From the NCBI RefSeq assembly GCF_017654505.1, contig NC_054534.1, forward strand, positions 40,158,226 through 40,222,225: a DNA stretch of 64,000 nt, read 5' to 3'. This document shows, piece by piece, positions 1-12,268 of this stretch (the stretch's first letter is position 1; every line of letters starts with the position of its first letter). The position numbers were made by a program, and so were the translations under genes. The notes under the pieces are model-generated. The model saw only the letters and a program-made list of their open reading frames with translations, did no database searches and was not told the origin of the DNA. This stretch comes from Polyodon spathula (Eukaryota; Chordata; Actinopteri; Acipenseriformes; Polyodontidae).

Positions 1-760
1 CCAATCTACTTCTGTTTGTCTGTTTCATACCTTCATAGTTTGCCTTTCTAAAATTGCAAACCTTAGCTTTAGTCATTACTTTTTGGGTTTTGGTCTGAGT
101 TTGCCAGTGGATCTCTGACCTCTGTTTTAGTTATTATGTCTTTGTTATTTGAAAAAACAAAATCAAGGCATGCCTCCCCTCTAGTTGGTGCCTTGACAAA
201 TTGTGTAAGGAAGCAGTCATTTGTCATTTCCACCATTTCAATTTTGTCCATCGTGCTCCCCACCAGGTTTTCCCATTTTATAGGGGGAAGTTGAAATCCC
301 CCATTAGTATGACTTTTCCTTTGCTACACGCATTACTAATGTCATTGTATAACAGATTATTTTGCTGTGCGTCTGAATTTGGAGGTCTATAGCATCCTCC
401 TATTATTATGCCCTTAGAATTTTTGTCCATTATTCTGACCCATATTGATTCGGCGTTGTTTTCTTCATCCAGATTTAACACCTGGGCTTCAAGATTGTTT
501 CTTATGTATAACTCTACCCCTCCACCTCTTCTGTCCTGCCTGTCTTTCCTATACAGTGTATACCCACAAATATTATATTTGTCTCCATCACTCTCAGACA
601 ACCAAGTTTCTTTAACACCTATCACATCATAATTATTTGTTAGTGCAGTAGCGTCAAGTAATAACATTTTGTTTCTGATATGTCTAGCATTTAGATAAAT
701 ACATTTAATGGCTGTTTTACCTGTTTTGTTGTCCTTGTTTTGATGTCATCTCCCTTCTGG
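1..760 (-). mobile_element. CR1-type LINE fragment, endonuclease region
   Basis: Minus-strand reading segments at 278-667 and 69-263 encode an apurinic-type endonuclease/exonuclease/phosphatase domain. Visible features are VKETWLSESD, YTLYRKDRQDRRGGGVELYI, GGCYRPPNSD, and VILMGDFNFP with the catalytic GDFN, followed in another frame by KAPTRGEACLDFVFSN. A frameshift separates the two segments. The element runs off the left edge, so its RT part is not visible. The CR1 or closely related clade is inferred from the GDFN and LDFVFSN spellings. Confidence 0.75.
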
Positions 761-819
761 ATTTTTGTTGATTTCTCCCCCCTTCCTTTCTAGTTCAAAT
801 GCTTCTGAACCTGCTCAAG

Positions 820-2289
820 GATCTTTTCTTCAAGTAGATTGGTTCCCTCGCTCCTTTATCAGGCACTGTTCCTAACCCTTTCAAGACTGCAATAGTAAAA
901 CCACTGCTCAAGAAATCTTCCTCAGATTACAATATTATTAATAACTACAGGCCTATTTCAAATCTTCCATTCCTGTTTAAAGTCTTAGAAAGAGTAGCTG
1001 CCGAGCAACTTACCAAATTTCTTGCAGATCATAGCATATATGAGAAATATCAGTCTGGGTTTCGACTTTATCATAGCAACGAGACAGCATTTATTTTAGT
1101 GGTTATCCTCTGACACGGGCACACCTTCGGTTCTTATTCTATTAGACTGAAGTGCTGCATTTGACATTATTGAGCGTTCTGTTTTAATTGATTTCCTTGA
1201 AAATCTGGTAGGACTGTCAGGTTGTGTTCTCTCTTGGTTTCGATCCTATCTCTCGAACAGGTTGCAATTTGACCTATTTTGTGTCAAGGGTTACATGCGG
1301 GGTTCAACAGGGTTATTGTATATGCTGCCTATGGGTAGTATTATGCATAGCTATGGGGTTCATTTTTATTGTTACGTTAATGATACACAGCTATATTTAT
1401 CCCTGAAACTGGGTGACACCTCGGCTGTAAATATTTTGAGCACTTGTCTTGCTGACATCAAAAAATGGATGCTTGAATACTTTTTAATGCTAAAAGTGAT
1501 GATTCTAGGATCTCAGGAGCAACAAGGGAATAAATATATTTGACTTACTCCTTGGCGGCTTCTCTTATAAAATTAAATGAGAAATTGAGGTGTGATCTTT
1601 GACCCAAATCTTTCTTTTGAGACACACATCAGGAATATTAATAAAATGTATTTTTATCATCTAATAATTGCCAAATTGAGAAGTACTGTTTTCCACAGAT
1701 ACTGAGAGATTGCTTTTGTGTCATCTAGAATTGATTATTGTAATGCCCTATTTCCGTGGTGCTTATAGCCATGTTATGTCTCGACTGCAACTTATACAAA
1801 ATGCTGCAGTTAGAATTTTAACCAGAACTAACAGACATTACTCCTGTGCTAGCATCTCTGCACTGGCTTCCGGTCCAAGTCAGGATAGATTTTAAGGTGT
1901 TGCTTTTAACTTATAAGGCATTAAATGGCCTGGCACCATTGTATTTAAATGATATTTTAATACTGTTTGCTGTGCCACAAATTACAAATAAACAAAAAAA
2001 GAAAGGTGGTAGAGCATTCAGTTATAGGGCTGTAAAACTGGAATGATCTGCCTAGCTCTGTAAGGGAAGCACCAAATGTCACTGCTTTTAAAACAAGATT
2101 AAAAACACACTCTTATAATGTAGCGGGTTTTTTATGCTAAAATGATGTTCTTTTTATTCTCTGCCTTGTGTTACTGTTGTGTGTTTCTTTTGTTTTTATT
2201 GCTTTTCTTACATTCTTTTCTTAATATTTGTCAATGTTTTATTCATGTGAAGCTCTTTGCGGCAATTTTTATTGTGAAAGGAGCTATAC

Positions 2290-2290
<1 letters not shown>
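820..2290 (+). mobile_element. L2/Rex1-type LINE fragment, reverse transcriptase
   Basis: A decayed RT in several frames: KTAIVKPLLKK, NNYRPISNLPFLFKVLERV, YEKYQSGFR, then a YADD-type box degraded to YVND in YVNDTQLYLSL, and later LHWLPVQVRIDFKVLLLTYKALNGLAPLYL. The 3' end resembles L2/Rex1 tails (tgaagctctttg ... tgaaaggagctatac) and passes directly into an (ATT)n tract at 2289-2355. It lies tail-side of the oppositely oriented CR1 fragment. Stops, frameshifts and the lost catalytic Asp show it is dead. Confidence 0.8.
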
Positions 2291-2335
<45 letters not shown>

Positions 2336-2355
2336 TATTATTATTATTATTATTA

Positions 2356-3080
2356 CTAGTCGAAGTAGTAGTAGTTTTTTTTCCACTCAGAATGTGTTCT
2401 CTTCCTCTATCCCCAAATGAGGGAGGAATGGTCATCAATGGCCAGCTACAGTGAAGTAGCATTCAAGACCCACTTCACGCTCAGAAAAGAAAGCTCTAAC
2501 TCCTCAACATGGATAGCGAGACCAGACACTTTAGAACTAGTAACAAACTATAGAAATGATCCAAACCTGTTTTGTAAAAGGTGGGCAGAATCATAACTTC
2601 CTTATTTTTGTGATCCTGCCTTTCAAACGCCGTCAGGTTATCTAATACATATCTTTAGGAACAACTGCATAACTTTCAGACAGACCAAGTAATTTCAATT
2701 TAAAAACCTCAAACCGTCAAAATGACTGCCGTGGCAGCTCAAATGTTAATCCAGGAGTGACCAGGTGCATTGTGGGAACTGTATGCTTGTGACAGAGAGT
2801 GAATGAATCCTAGTCAACAATCTCCCTCCCGACCTGTGAGGGCATGGTATAACAGGCAATTCATTCCAGGGTCAGTCGAAAGGGGGGCAGAGTCACAATA
2901 CCAGAAGTCATCACCTTAATACAGTAGGCAATGTGTCATTCCTGGATTAGAGGATACGTGATTGCACTCGCTACTGAAGAAGGCGTGACTGAGGGTATAT
3001 TAAGGGATGTGGCGAATGTGACTACATTATTATTTATTAATTGTATTATTATTTAAGGACCACAGGAAGCACCGGGGCCC
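2356..3080. other. intergenic, possible LTR-related debris
   Basis: No gene recognised. The string ctccctcccgacctgtgagg near 2823 resembles a motif in the solo LTR at 57.2 kb (tccctcccaacctgtgaggg), so part of this stretch may be older LTR sequence. Boundaries could not be set. Confidence 0.25.
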
Positions 3081-3324
3081 GTGCCACAGAAAAGGGGGCG
3101 GCCGGCTACAACGAAGGGGGGGAGGTCAGGTGACCAGTTCCCCCTGCTACAGTTTGGTTGGAGCCCCAGAAGAGGGAGCTACCAGCCAGGAAGATATTGG
3201 GGGGAGGAGGACCTCCCACCATGGCCACCCCCATGGATTCCTCCAGACCCCTCTTCTGGGACATTAAGACTGAGGGGGGAGGTGGCCATTGGGGCCATGT
3301 GTGCTTCGTACAAGGAGGGGGATA
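3081..3324 (+). mobile_element. possible LTR-retrotransposon internal 3' remnant
   Basis: GC-rich stretch ending in a purine-rich tract (aaggaggggga) directly before the TG of the LTR at 3325. This is the arrangement expected for a polypurine tract beside a 3' LTR. An open frame of 82 codons (3081-3329) is Pro/Trp/Gly-rich, with no motif I recognise, and may not be coding. No 5' LTR was found. Confidence 0.35.
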
Positions 3325-3834
3325 TGTAGCAGGTCGGTAGGAAAGCCCTGCTGTTTAATCGTATTGTTTCTTTATTTTTAGAACAGGGTCTCCCCCTCTG
3401 CCCCTGTGTTATTTTGTATTTGTTTATTGTTTTATATTTGTGTATAGATGACGGCGAACCACCGTACATGCATTTTTGTTATTTTGCAGCTTGGATGGGA
3501 AGCCCCATCCACATTATAAAACCATTGAAGTAGGTGGCCATCTCCCGAATTAAGTGATTCGTTTGTTGCTAATCGGGAGATGGTCACCTGCATATTTAAA
3601 ATACAGGATCAGTCACAGCAATCTGCCCAGCCTGACCTGTGTGTGTAGTTTATTTAAAACCTTAAACCTTTTATTTTTGTGCTCCTGTGAGCAGTGTTTA
3701 TTTTTGTTTTAAATATTTTGTTTATTTTTTCTTTAAATAAAATGGCGCTCACGGTGTCTTTGGTAAACTGCAGCTACCTGACCTGTGTGTGCTTTCTTCT
3801 GGTCTGAGTCACCACAACGCCATTTCCTGCCACA
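3325..3834 (+). mobile_element. LTR (3' LTR or solo LTR)
   Basis: About 510 bp starting TGTAGCAGG and ending CCTGCCACA, a 9-bp inverted end with one mismatch and TG...CA termini. An AATAAA lies near the end in ctttaaataaaatggcgctc. A 17-bp stem hairpin with one G-T type mismatch lies at 3532-3548/3573-3589. Flanks GGATA and GTATA match at 4 of 5 bases, so it could be a solo LTR with a decayed target duplication. The purine tract immediately upstream argues instead for a 3' LTR. Confidence 0.6.
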
Positions 3835-3839
3835 GTATA

Positions 3840-6640
3840 CAATAACAACTGTTTCTATAAATATCCACATACCCCTGAAGAGGAGACTTTGAAAGCTCAC
3901 ATTCTGAGAAACGGGCGTTATTTACATATCAAAGTGTATGACAAGTAGACGGTAATGACATGCAAGTTTTTGATGCTAGCTCCATTTCTGATGGCAAAAT
4001 TGTAATTAGCACAGAACCACCATCTTGAAGTAGAAACACACAAGTGACACAAAGGCATGTTGTTCATTTAAAGACTTTCGCCTTTGTGTTTTGGAGAGGG
4101 GAAATGTCTTCACACAAGAGGTGGTCAATATGAAGTCCTCAGGGCCGCACCACAGTTCAGGGGCTATGCACATGCATATGCAAAGGGACCAAAGCCAGCT
4201 TAGGTCTGTGCTAAAGTGTAAATGAGAGGCTCAAATGATAATTGTTTAATCTAATCGACTCTATGCCTAATCAGGTCTGAGTTGTAAGTGTAAATGCACT
4301 AAGAGAGTCAAGAACCTTCTCTGCCTAAAGGTGGCAGTGTGGGTCATAACAGTAAACAACATGATATTTCAAACAGAGCAAGTGTGCCAGAATGTGAGTT
4401 TTTTAAAATACCGCCTTGTTATAAAAGGGACAAAGATATAAATAATAAGCTCATTGCTGATAAACAAGGAAGCTATTTACAGTGCTGTCTTGTTATAATG
4501 TGTCTCGTCCTGGATACAGAACCGGTAATACAGTGTTATGGCTCCTATTTCTCTATAATGTCATTTCACTTGCATTCTCATTATAAGAAGAACACATCCT
4601 TTACATTGGTGTCTCGTAGTTATGGCTTCCAAGTTCTACTACAGTTATAATGGGAGAGTTTTATCATAGTCTTCATGGTACTACTCTAACTAGTATGAAA
4701 AACGACATTTGCTAGAACATTTCTTCACAGGAATAAAAAAGATGCTTTCTTCTCAAGCTCAATTTTTTTTTAACTCTGGATTTTTCATTTAAAATGTCAC
4801 AAAGGTACCCTTTTCTGTATTGCCAAAGATCATTTTGATGCAAACTTTTAGGCAGTAGTCTTTTTTTCCATTAATAACACCATCCTTATTTGCCTTCAAG
4901 TCTGAAATGAAAATCCTTTATTGTTTTTTATAGAGCTTTTGACTTTACAAATAAAAAAAAAAACATCTCTTTAGTAAGACATTTAGAAGTATGAGGCTGA
5001 CTATTTGATGGAGGGCAGGGAAATTATATTTAGAAAAGTCTTAACTTACCTGATTTCTGCAGCAGAGAGACAAAAACAGCACTTTGTTTTAACAGGAAAT
5101 AACATATCACCTCTATCTAGCCTCAAATGCAAACTGACACTGCCTAATCACTTAAAATGGGGTAAAAATGATAATACAAATCCCTGCTAAATATTGGCTA
5201 GGTTTACAACAAAATTAGAGATAGTACGCTATTATTCCTGAATTGTTTTTTATTTTATTTTCCACCAAGAGAACCACGCCATTAATTATATTAAAAATTG
5301 GAAATGTGAATAAACGACAGATCAAAAACACAAGCCAAGTTTTAAGAAAACATTGGGGCAACTTTGCCCAGCACAAAGCAAATAGACACAACTTTAAAAC
5401 CGATGGTGGCTAAGGTTACCACAATTGTTTCTTCTAACTTGTATCAAAAACACAAGCAAAGTTAAGTAGAAGCAACTGGGGCAACCTTTACCCCCCACTG
5501 CTTTTACAGTTATGCCTGTTTGCTCTGTGCTGGCCTGCAGGATCATGCATGCACCCCATAGACAGCACAGGTCTCCCCTGTCACAAGCATTATTTTAAAA
5601 AAGGAGAGGCGAACTTTTACAAAGTGAACCTCATTCTTATACAGTATAAAGGGTAATAGGAAGATGTCTGTCATTCTTTGGTTAGATAGAAGGCGTCAGA
5701 GTAAGAATTAGTCAAGTTAAATCCTGTCCGCCCCATATCAGACCCTGAATACATTTTGAGTTTCCCAGATTACATATTTGTTAAAACCTTTCATCTCACA
5801 CAGCAGTCAATTTCACAATTACGTGAGATGCTGAGAACCAAATTGAAATCTGCTACCAGACAATCACATGCAATATCTGTTGAGGCTAAGATTTTATCAA
5901 TAAGTTTAAGTTAGTTACAATGCTGTATTTTCTGCAATTTTATGGCATTTTTTTTTTTTTTTTAACAGAGTATATTATTTTCTATTACAGTTATTACAAT
6001 TACTAAGTGTCATGCACCAAAATACTAAACAATGTAAGAATATCCCATAGGAATCTTGCAGACAGTTTATATAACTCACAGGAACTGACCCGATATAACT
6101 GTTTGGTCTGGATATCAGATCAGTCTGTCACATAAATGTTTATGTTGGGGTTAATTCAGTATTGTTAAAAACAGACCAAACAATTTATGGATTTGTTGAT
6201 TAGTGTTAAGCAGACTACACATGTAAAACAATACTTATTATGAAATAAATAGACTACATTAAGATGGCCTATATACTAGTGGGCAAGCCTGAAGGCACCA
6301 GAACAAAAGTACTGGAGTTTAAACTTTGCATATTATGGGAAGGGTTGCATGTATACTAGTTAGGCTCATAGAGGGTTATATGTTGTAGCTGCTCCCTATG
6401 GTGGGCTCCAGCAGGGAAGAAGAAGCTTGAAGTTCAAAGCAGTGAAAATGCTATTTTATTACCCAATCTCTATCCATATGTGACACGCCACAGTCTCTTC
6501 ACACACGCAGCCTGCAGGCAAGCCAAGGAATGGAGAGGAGAGAGACAAGCTTATTGAAACCAGTGGAACACATGCACTCACTTGCCGGCAAGGAACCAAT
6601 CTGCTTTTCGCCCGGCATAATCTACTGAAACTACTCTTAT
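3840..6640. other. intergenic sequence without recognised genes
   Basis: AT-rich, with only short spurious reading frames. Two diverged copies of a roughly 50-bp segment start near 5321 and 5446 (each begins atcaaaaacacaag and contains ggggcaac). Nothing else is recognised. Confidence 0.5.
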
Positions 6641-7835
6641 TTCCGTCACTAACTATCTACTCTCTGCCTGTGCTGCCTCCCTCTCCTCTGTCCTAATTCT
6701 CCTCAACCTCTCTGCAGCCTTTGGCATGGTTACCCATTCTATTCTCCTGTCCTCCCTCGCTGAAGTGGGACTCTCCGGCACTACTCTTGTCCGGTTCTCC
6801 TCCTACCTCGCTGATCGCATGTACAGAGTGTCCTGGCATGGCTCACCCTCTGCCTCTTGTTCTCTTTGGACAGGTGTCCCCCAAGGCTCATTCCTGGTAC
6901 CCCTCCTGTTTTCTCTCTACACCCGCTCCCTGGGTCCTGTCATCTCCTCCCATGGCTTCTCGTATCATTTCTATGCTGATGATGCCTAGTTTTTCCTCTT
7001 CTTTCCCCCCTCTGATTCCTCTTGGGCATCTACTGCTGGATGCACTCGCATCATTTTAAACTCAACCTCTCTAAATTAGACTGCATTTTTTTCCCCCCTT
7101 CTTCCTCCCCCACCATTGATCTCTCTAGCTCTATTTTTCTTGAATCCAAAATTGTTTAAACCTTTTGTTTTGGCCCTTGTGCCTTTTGATTACTGTTTTT
7201 GGCTACTGTTTTTTTTTTTTTTTTTTTTTTGTTGTTGATTAAAATTTGTACATAAACGGCAGCTTCCCTGTGTCTGAGTTTCCTTCCATGGTGGTAACAT
7301 CTGGGTCCACAGCGCTGTCCTTGTCACGTGGACTATATGGTACCCAGTTGTGCCAGTACTTGCATCATCTTGTACTTGCACTGAACTGCTCCATACCCTA
7401 GTATATTCTACTACTGCTCTTAGTTATAATTGTTTCCTGCATCTTGTATTTGATTTTACTCTTATAGGTATCCACATTCATGATTGAATTTACTGTCATC
7501 CATTTAATACTTGCTCTTACTGGACTTGTATAAGCACATTTTTTTACTAAAAGTTAACTGCTCTTAGTTGCTCTCAGATGTAATTATTTGTAATTATTTA
7601 TTGTATTCTTTAGTTTGATCTTATCTGAATTTGGTCTTATTTGCAACTGATTTTATTGTACGTTCATAACTGCTCTTATCTGTATTATGATACTCTGTAA
7701 TGTGATATTCTATAATGTCATATTTTGTACTGATACTTTGTATTGTGATATTTGTAACAATTGTATGTCGCCTTGGATAAGGGCATCTGTTAACAAATAA
7801 ATACTACTACGACGACGATGACTACTACTACTTCA
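6640..7835 (+). mobile_element. L2-type LINE fragment, RT and 3' end
   Basis: A frame at 6726-6989 reads VTHSILLSSLAEVGLSG, then GVPQGSFLVPLLFSLYT and FYADDA followed by a stop, which are RT motifs of the L2 clade including the catalytic YADD. The 3' end gtcgccttggataagggcat ... aaataaatac is a classic L2 tail and runs into (AAT)n. It is truncated at the 5' end and internally disrupted. Confidence 0.8.
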
Positions 7836-7837
7836 AC

Positions 7838-7879
<42 letters not shown>

Positions 7880-7896
7880 TAATAATAATAATAATA

Positions 7897-7935
<39 letters not shown>
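7838..7935. repeat. (AAT)n microsatellite
   Basis: Near-uninterrupted AAT repeats following the L2 tail, with a few variant units. Confidence 0.95.
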
Positions 7936-8539
7936 TCAATGCAGATTATATATGATTACAGACAGCAAAGTCCCACCCCCTTCCCCAGTCCATAACACAT
8001 TCCATAACAGTCTGTTTCATAGTCCATTTTACACAGGTCACTCATAGCAGCTGCCCCCCTCTTAATCACTTCCTGACCCGGGGAGAACTGACCTGAGTCC
8101 TGAAGAGACGGGGTTGCTGATTCGGCAACATGGCCTCAAACTCGTTACCGGAGCTGGGTGGTCATGAGGGGTGGAGTATCCTGACCCACCTCTTGGGATC
8201 AGGTCACTACTGTGGCTAGAGAGGGTCCCCCGGAAGTGAGAGGGAGTTGACGGGGGGTACTGGTGACCGTGGCGCTATCTCCCAGGAGGCTGTTCAGACG
8301 ATGGGGGAGGTGAAGGCAAAGATGAAGTGATGACTGGTGTATCCAGGGACAATCCACCACTGAAGCAGTGTTTTTTTGCTGCTGGTAATTTTACTTTAGT
8401 TTTTCGTTTTAAGTCAGTCTGTCTTTTTTTTGTTTACTCACAGTTGTTTTTGTTTGACCAACAACATTTAATTTTCTGCAATACTGATTTCCAAATTGTG
8501 TTGTATAGTTGTTGTTTTTTAAGACTATAAATATAACTT
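7936..8539. other. intergenic, GC-rich block of unknown origin
   Basis: 8040-8330 is clearly richer in G and C than its surroundings (for example tgacccggggagaactgacc and cccccggaagtgagaggg). It has no recognised coding frame. It may be remnant mobile DNA; no ends were found. Confidence 0.3.
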
Positions 8540-8740
8540 AGATTTTTTATTTAACATCATGTAATCAAAGAAATTACAAAATGATATCACAAAAGTCATA
8601 TCTTAAAAATATATGTTCAACTACAAAGTGGTATGTTATTCAATATGTTAATATAACATTATTCAGCAGATTTTATTTGACTTTATGAAAAAAATGAGTT
8701 AATTCTATAGGGTGATGAAAAACTTTTGTCCATAGCTATA
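8540..8740. mobile_element. partial Tc1/mariner-like MITE (ccatagct ends)
   Basis: Shares long stretches with 62436-62611: ttatttaacatcatgtaatc, tttgactttatga, aaaatgagttaattctata, ending gggtgatgaaaaacttttgt then ccatagct. The complete copy at 60165-60492 has the same kind of end at both sides. The left end of this copy was not found. Confidence 0.6.
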
Positions 8741-8836
8741 GGCCTATAGACTAGAGTAATCGGTGGTCATTGCCGCCTAGAGGTTTAATGGGCCCCTTCC
8801 TAAGGATTAGTATGTATACGTCATTATAATAATGGA

Positions 8837-8853
8837 GCTAATATATATATATA

Positions 8854-8922
<69 letters not shown>
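8837..8922. repeat. (AT)n microsatellite
   Basis: Long TA repeat abutting, and apparently replacing, the outer end of the Tc1 element that follows. Confidence 0.95.
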
Positions 8923-8925
<3 letters not shown>

Positions 8926-8930
<5 letters not shown>

Positions 8931-10453
8931 TGTCTTGAAATTTACATTGAAATTTCGTTCTATTTGATATTTTATTTTTAAACACTGAAACTCAGAACAA
9001 TTATTGTAAGGTGACATTGGTTTTATGTTGGGAAATCTTTTTAAGAAAAATAAAAAACTGAAATATCTTGTTTGCATAAGTATTCAACCCCTGTGCTGTG
9101 GAAACTCCCAGTTTGCACCGATGAAAGAAATTGCCATAAAGAAGACACAATTACCTTACCACTGGCCTCCACCTGTGAACCATTAAAATAGCTGTCACAT
9201 TTTCTGAAGGAAAATGAAGACCAAAGAGCATTCTACAGAAGTTACAGATAAAGTAATACAAATGCATAGATTAGGGAAAGGGTACAAAATAATATCTAAG
9301 TGTTTGGATATCCCAGTGAGACACAGTTGGATCAATAATCAGGAAGTGGAAGCTGCATCACACCACCCAGGCACTGCCAAGAAAAGGCCGTCCCTCAAAA
9401 CTCAGCACTCAAACAATAAGGAGACTTGCGAGAGAAGCCACAGAGAGTCCAACAATCACTTTGAAGGAGCTACAGAGTTCAACGGTTGGGAGTGGAGTAA
9501 TGGTGCACCAGTCAACCATATCAAGAGCTCTGCATAACACTGGCCTGTATGGGAGGGTGGCAAGAAAGAAGCCGTTACTCAAAAAGTACCATCTGAAAGT
9601 ACATATGGAATTTTCCAGAAAGCATGAGAGTGACCCAGCTGCGATGTAGGAAAAGGTTTTGTTGTCAGATGAGACCAAGATAGAGCTTTTTGGCCAAAAC
9701 TCAAAGCGCTATGTGTGGCGCAAACCTAACACTGCCCATGCCTCAAGACACACCATCCCTACAGTGAAGTATGGTGGTGGCAGCATCAAGCTGTGGGGAT
9801 GTATCTCATCAGCAGGGACTGGGCATCTTGTTACAATTGAAGGAAGAATGGATGGAGCAAAATCCTGGAAAATACTGCAAGAGAATCTGCTTCAGTCCGC
9901 TAAAATACTGAAGCTTGGGAGGAAATTTACCTTTCAGCAGGACAATGATCCCAAGCACAAGGCCAAAGCAACATTGGAGTGGCTCAAGAACAAAAAGGTG
10001 AATGTCCTACAGTGGCCCAGTCAAAGTCCTGATCTCAATCCCATTGAGAATCTGTGGCACTATTTGAAAATTGCGGTCCACAAGCGTCGTCCAACCAACC
10101 TGAACAACCTGGAGCAAATCTGCCAAGAAGAATGGGCCAAAATCACTCCAACACTGTGTGCAAAGCTGGTACATACTTACCCCAAAAGACTTAAAGCTGT
10201 TATTGCGGCGAAAGGTGGCTCTACCAAATATTAATGTGTGGGGGTTGAATACTTATGCAAGCAAGATATTTCAGTTTTTTTATTTTTCTTAAAAATATTT
10301 CCCAACATAAAACCAATGTCACCTTACAATAATTGATTTTGAGTTTAAGTGTTTTAAAATAAAATATCGAACAGAACGAAATTTCAATGTACCATTTGTA
10401 ATTCAGTAATATGAGAGAATTGGTCAGGGGTCTGAATACTTTTGCAAGGCACT

Positions 10454-10456
<3 letters not shown>
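8926..10456 (+). mobile_element. Tc1-type transposon, decayed copy
   Basis: The right terminal inverted repeat (10236-10456) ends cttttgcaaggcactg. The left repeat matches it from about 8930 to 9100 but lacks the outer ~80 bp, where an (AT)n tract now lies. Same family as the intact copy at 46728-48334. Inverted ends of roughly 200 bp are typical of Tc1 elements with long inverted repeats. Confidence 0.9.
9214..10234 (+). pseudogene. Tc1 transposase pseudogene
   Basis: Starts MKTKEHSTEVTDKV and ends KGGSTKY, like the intact 339-residue copy at 46933-47952. It is broken by a frameshift near 9317 (after CLDIPV) and by an in-frame TAG near 9646 where the intact copy has Trp. The catalytic Asp in LSDET, the Asp in [11 protein letters not shown] and the Glu in [10 protein letters not shown] all remain readable, so decay is recent. 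Confidence 0.92.

Positions 10457-10459
<3 letters not shown>

Positions 10460-10519
<60 letters not shown>
10460..10519. repeat. (AT)n microsatellite
   Basis: TA repeat directly outside the right end of the Tc1 element, consistent with insertion at a TA target inside an existing TA tract. Confidence 0.95.
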
Positions 10520-10520
<1 letters not shown>

Positions 10521-11149
10521 CAAGAGGCAAGAGGCTGTCGGTAACAACAAGGTGCAACCTTTTCTGTGTAAAAAGTGATTTGTGGTCTTAAAATTGTTTA
10601 GTAATGAGAAACAGGAGAGAAAAATTGTAGTTAGAAAAACCAAATAAAAGTGCTTAAAACTTAATGTCTGGGTCTGCTGAAAAAGGGCAAGCAAACCTTG
10701 GAAACAAGTGAAATCTTTCACAATATATACTGTATGTGTGTGTGTATATGTATATACACACACACACACACTCACACACATTTGGCTCAGTTTGATTGAT
10801 TACTTGAAATATACGTTGATCACAAATTACAAAAAATAAAAAAGGTTTCACGTTACTAGCCTGAAATACAATTAAAGCACTTGGAACAAACTACCTACAG
10901 TCCGTATCCGTAGCAGTTCAGTCTGATACGTTTGTCTGGAGACATCTAGAGATAAGTATTGCATTATGTATTGCTATAGAACTTCTGACAGACATTTCTG
11001 TGACATTTGTCAGTGTTATATACATAACCAATACTCATAACTGCTGCGACTGCATTTTCAATCTCTGCCATTTTTAGTGGCCGGGGTCCATTCTTGCGTT
11101 GTAGTCACATTCACTGTTTCTGTTGTGGTCAAAACACAAAAACACACCT
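10520..11149. other. intergenic; (TG)n/(CA)n tract and no gene
   Basis: Contains a TG/CA tract at about 10733-10773. A short minus-strand frame near 10970-11070 begins MAEIENAVAAVM; it adjoins Harbinger end sequence and could be transposon-derived, but I cannot place it. Confidence 0.35.
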
Positions 11150-11220
11150 CTGCTCTCCCAGACGTGCATTCGCATCGCCACTTCACGTGTAAATAACCAC
11201 ACATGGAACATCCCCCAGTC
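11150..11220 (-). mobile_element. Harbinger end fragment in opposite orientation
   Basis: The reverse complement (tgttccatgtgtggttattt ... gaagtggcgatgcgaatgc) matches the tip of the neighbouring element and of the copy at 19527. It lies tip-to-tip with the left end of the element at 11221. Confidence 0.6.
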
Positions 11221-11813
11221 ATGGGTTTTCCATGCAGGGTTATTTACATGTGAAATGGCAATGCACGTTTGGGAAAATTATTTGTGTAAATCAGGTTTGT
11301 GGGCAAAAAAAAAAAATGGCCAAAGAGAAGTATAGGGTAAATCTCATTAACTTGTGTAAATGATGGAAAACAGGAAAATCGATGCCCAGTTTCTCATGGA
11401 AACCCGCATTTCACGTGTAGATGTTAATGAGCTTGTTTATCCTTAAGTGACACCACTATAAATATTGCAGGGGAGCAGGTCAGTTGTTACTTTGGATTCC
11501 AAGACAGCAGAAATTAAGTGGTTGATGGGTGGTTTTATGGTTAGCAGTGGTGTAGTTCACCTTAATGGGGGCGGCTTTTTTTATTATTGTTTTTTGCTGT
11601 GTCTGGCCTGTCATGTTGTATATCTCATGTGGGTTTAAAGTTCTGTATAAAGCCACTTACCATGAACTGCGTTATATATGTTCTTGTTATAGTATTAAAG
11701 CAGCTGTTTGAGAATACCCATGATGTAAAAACTATGTTAAAGTTAAAAATAAAGAGAAAGTGAGCTGCTTACTAAATGTCTGTAATTGAATTGCCTTGCT
11801 TTTGATCCCAGCT

Positions 11814-11906
11814 ATGTCCAAAGACAACCTGTGTCCACCCACTCAGAATCGCTGGAGCAAGGAAACCCGGGCATTACTAATTATGGTTTCTAATGTGGTT
11901 GGTTAA
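11814..11906 (+). pseudogene. duplicated start of the Harbinger Myb-like gene
   Basis: A 30-codon frame, MSKDNLCPPTQNRWSKETRA onward to a TAA, aligns with the start of the minus-strand Myb-like gene at 14048 (MSEDNACPPSTQVLWSEEET). It therefore lies inside the left foldback arm. It is truncated before the SANT domain is complete and is unlikely to function. Confidence 0.7.
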
Positions 11907-12268
11907 TAATGAGTTTTACTGCTCTTGCCCAATTGTTTTTCAAATGTCATTGGTGGGGTGGCAAGTCCTTAGTAGTGAATACTGCTTCAACTGATTTATC
12001 TTACGACTCATGAATTAAAAATTAACTCAGAGGTATAAAATGAAACTGATCAACACAAGAGTTGCAGAGCACGATGGCTGAAAATCCAACAAAGATGTAG
12101 GATCCTAAAGCTCTGTGCCAGACAGCTTCCACGTATGTTCCCAAGGCTGTCTGGATTGGGAACAGTGGATGTTTTGCCTTTGTTTCGGGAACTTGAACCT
12201 CCAAACATCCTCTACCAGCAAATTGTTATGCTTTGTTATGTAATGCCAATGTCTAGTGAAAGGACGGT

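Noticed and set aside
8838..9077. Reading frame of Tyr-Ile repeats, and similar ones at 10221, 41795, 45739, 48152 and 51415
   Set aside because: They are translations of (AT)n and (AC)n microsatellites.
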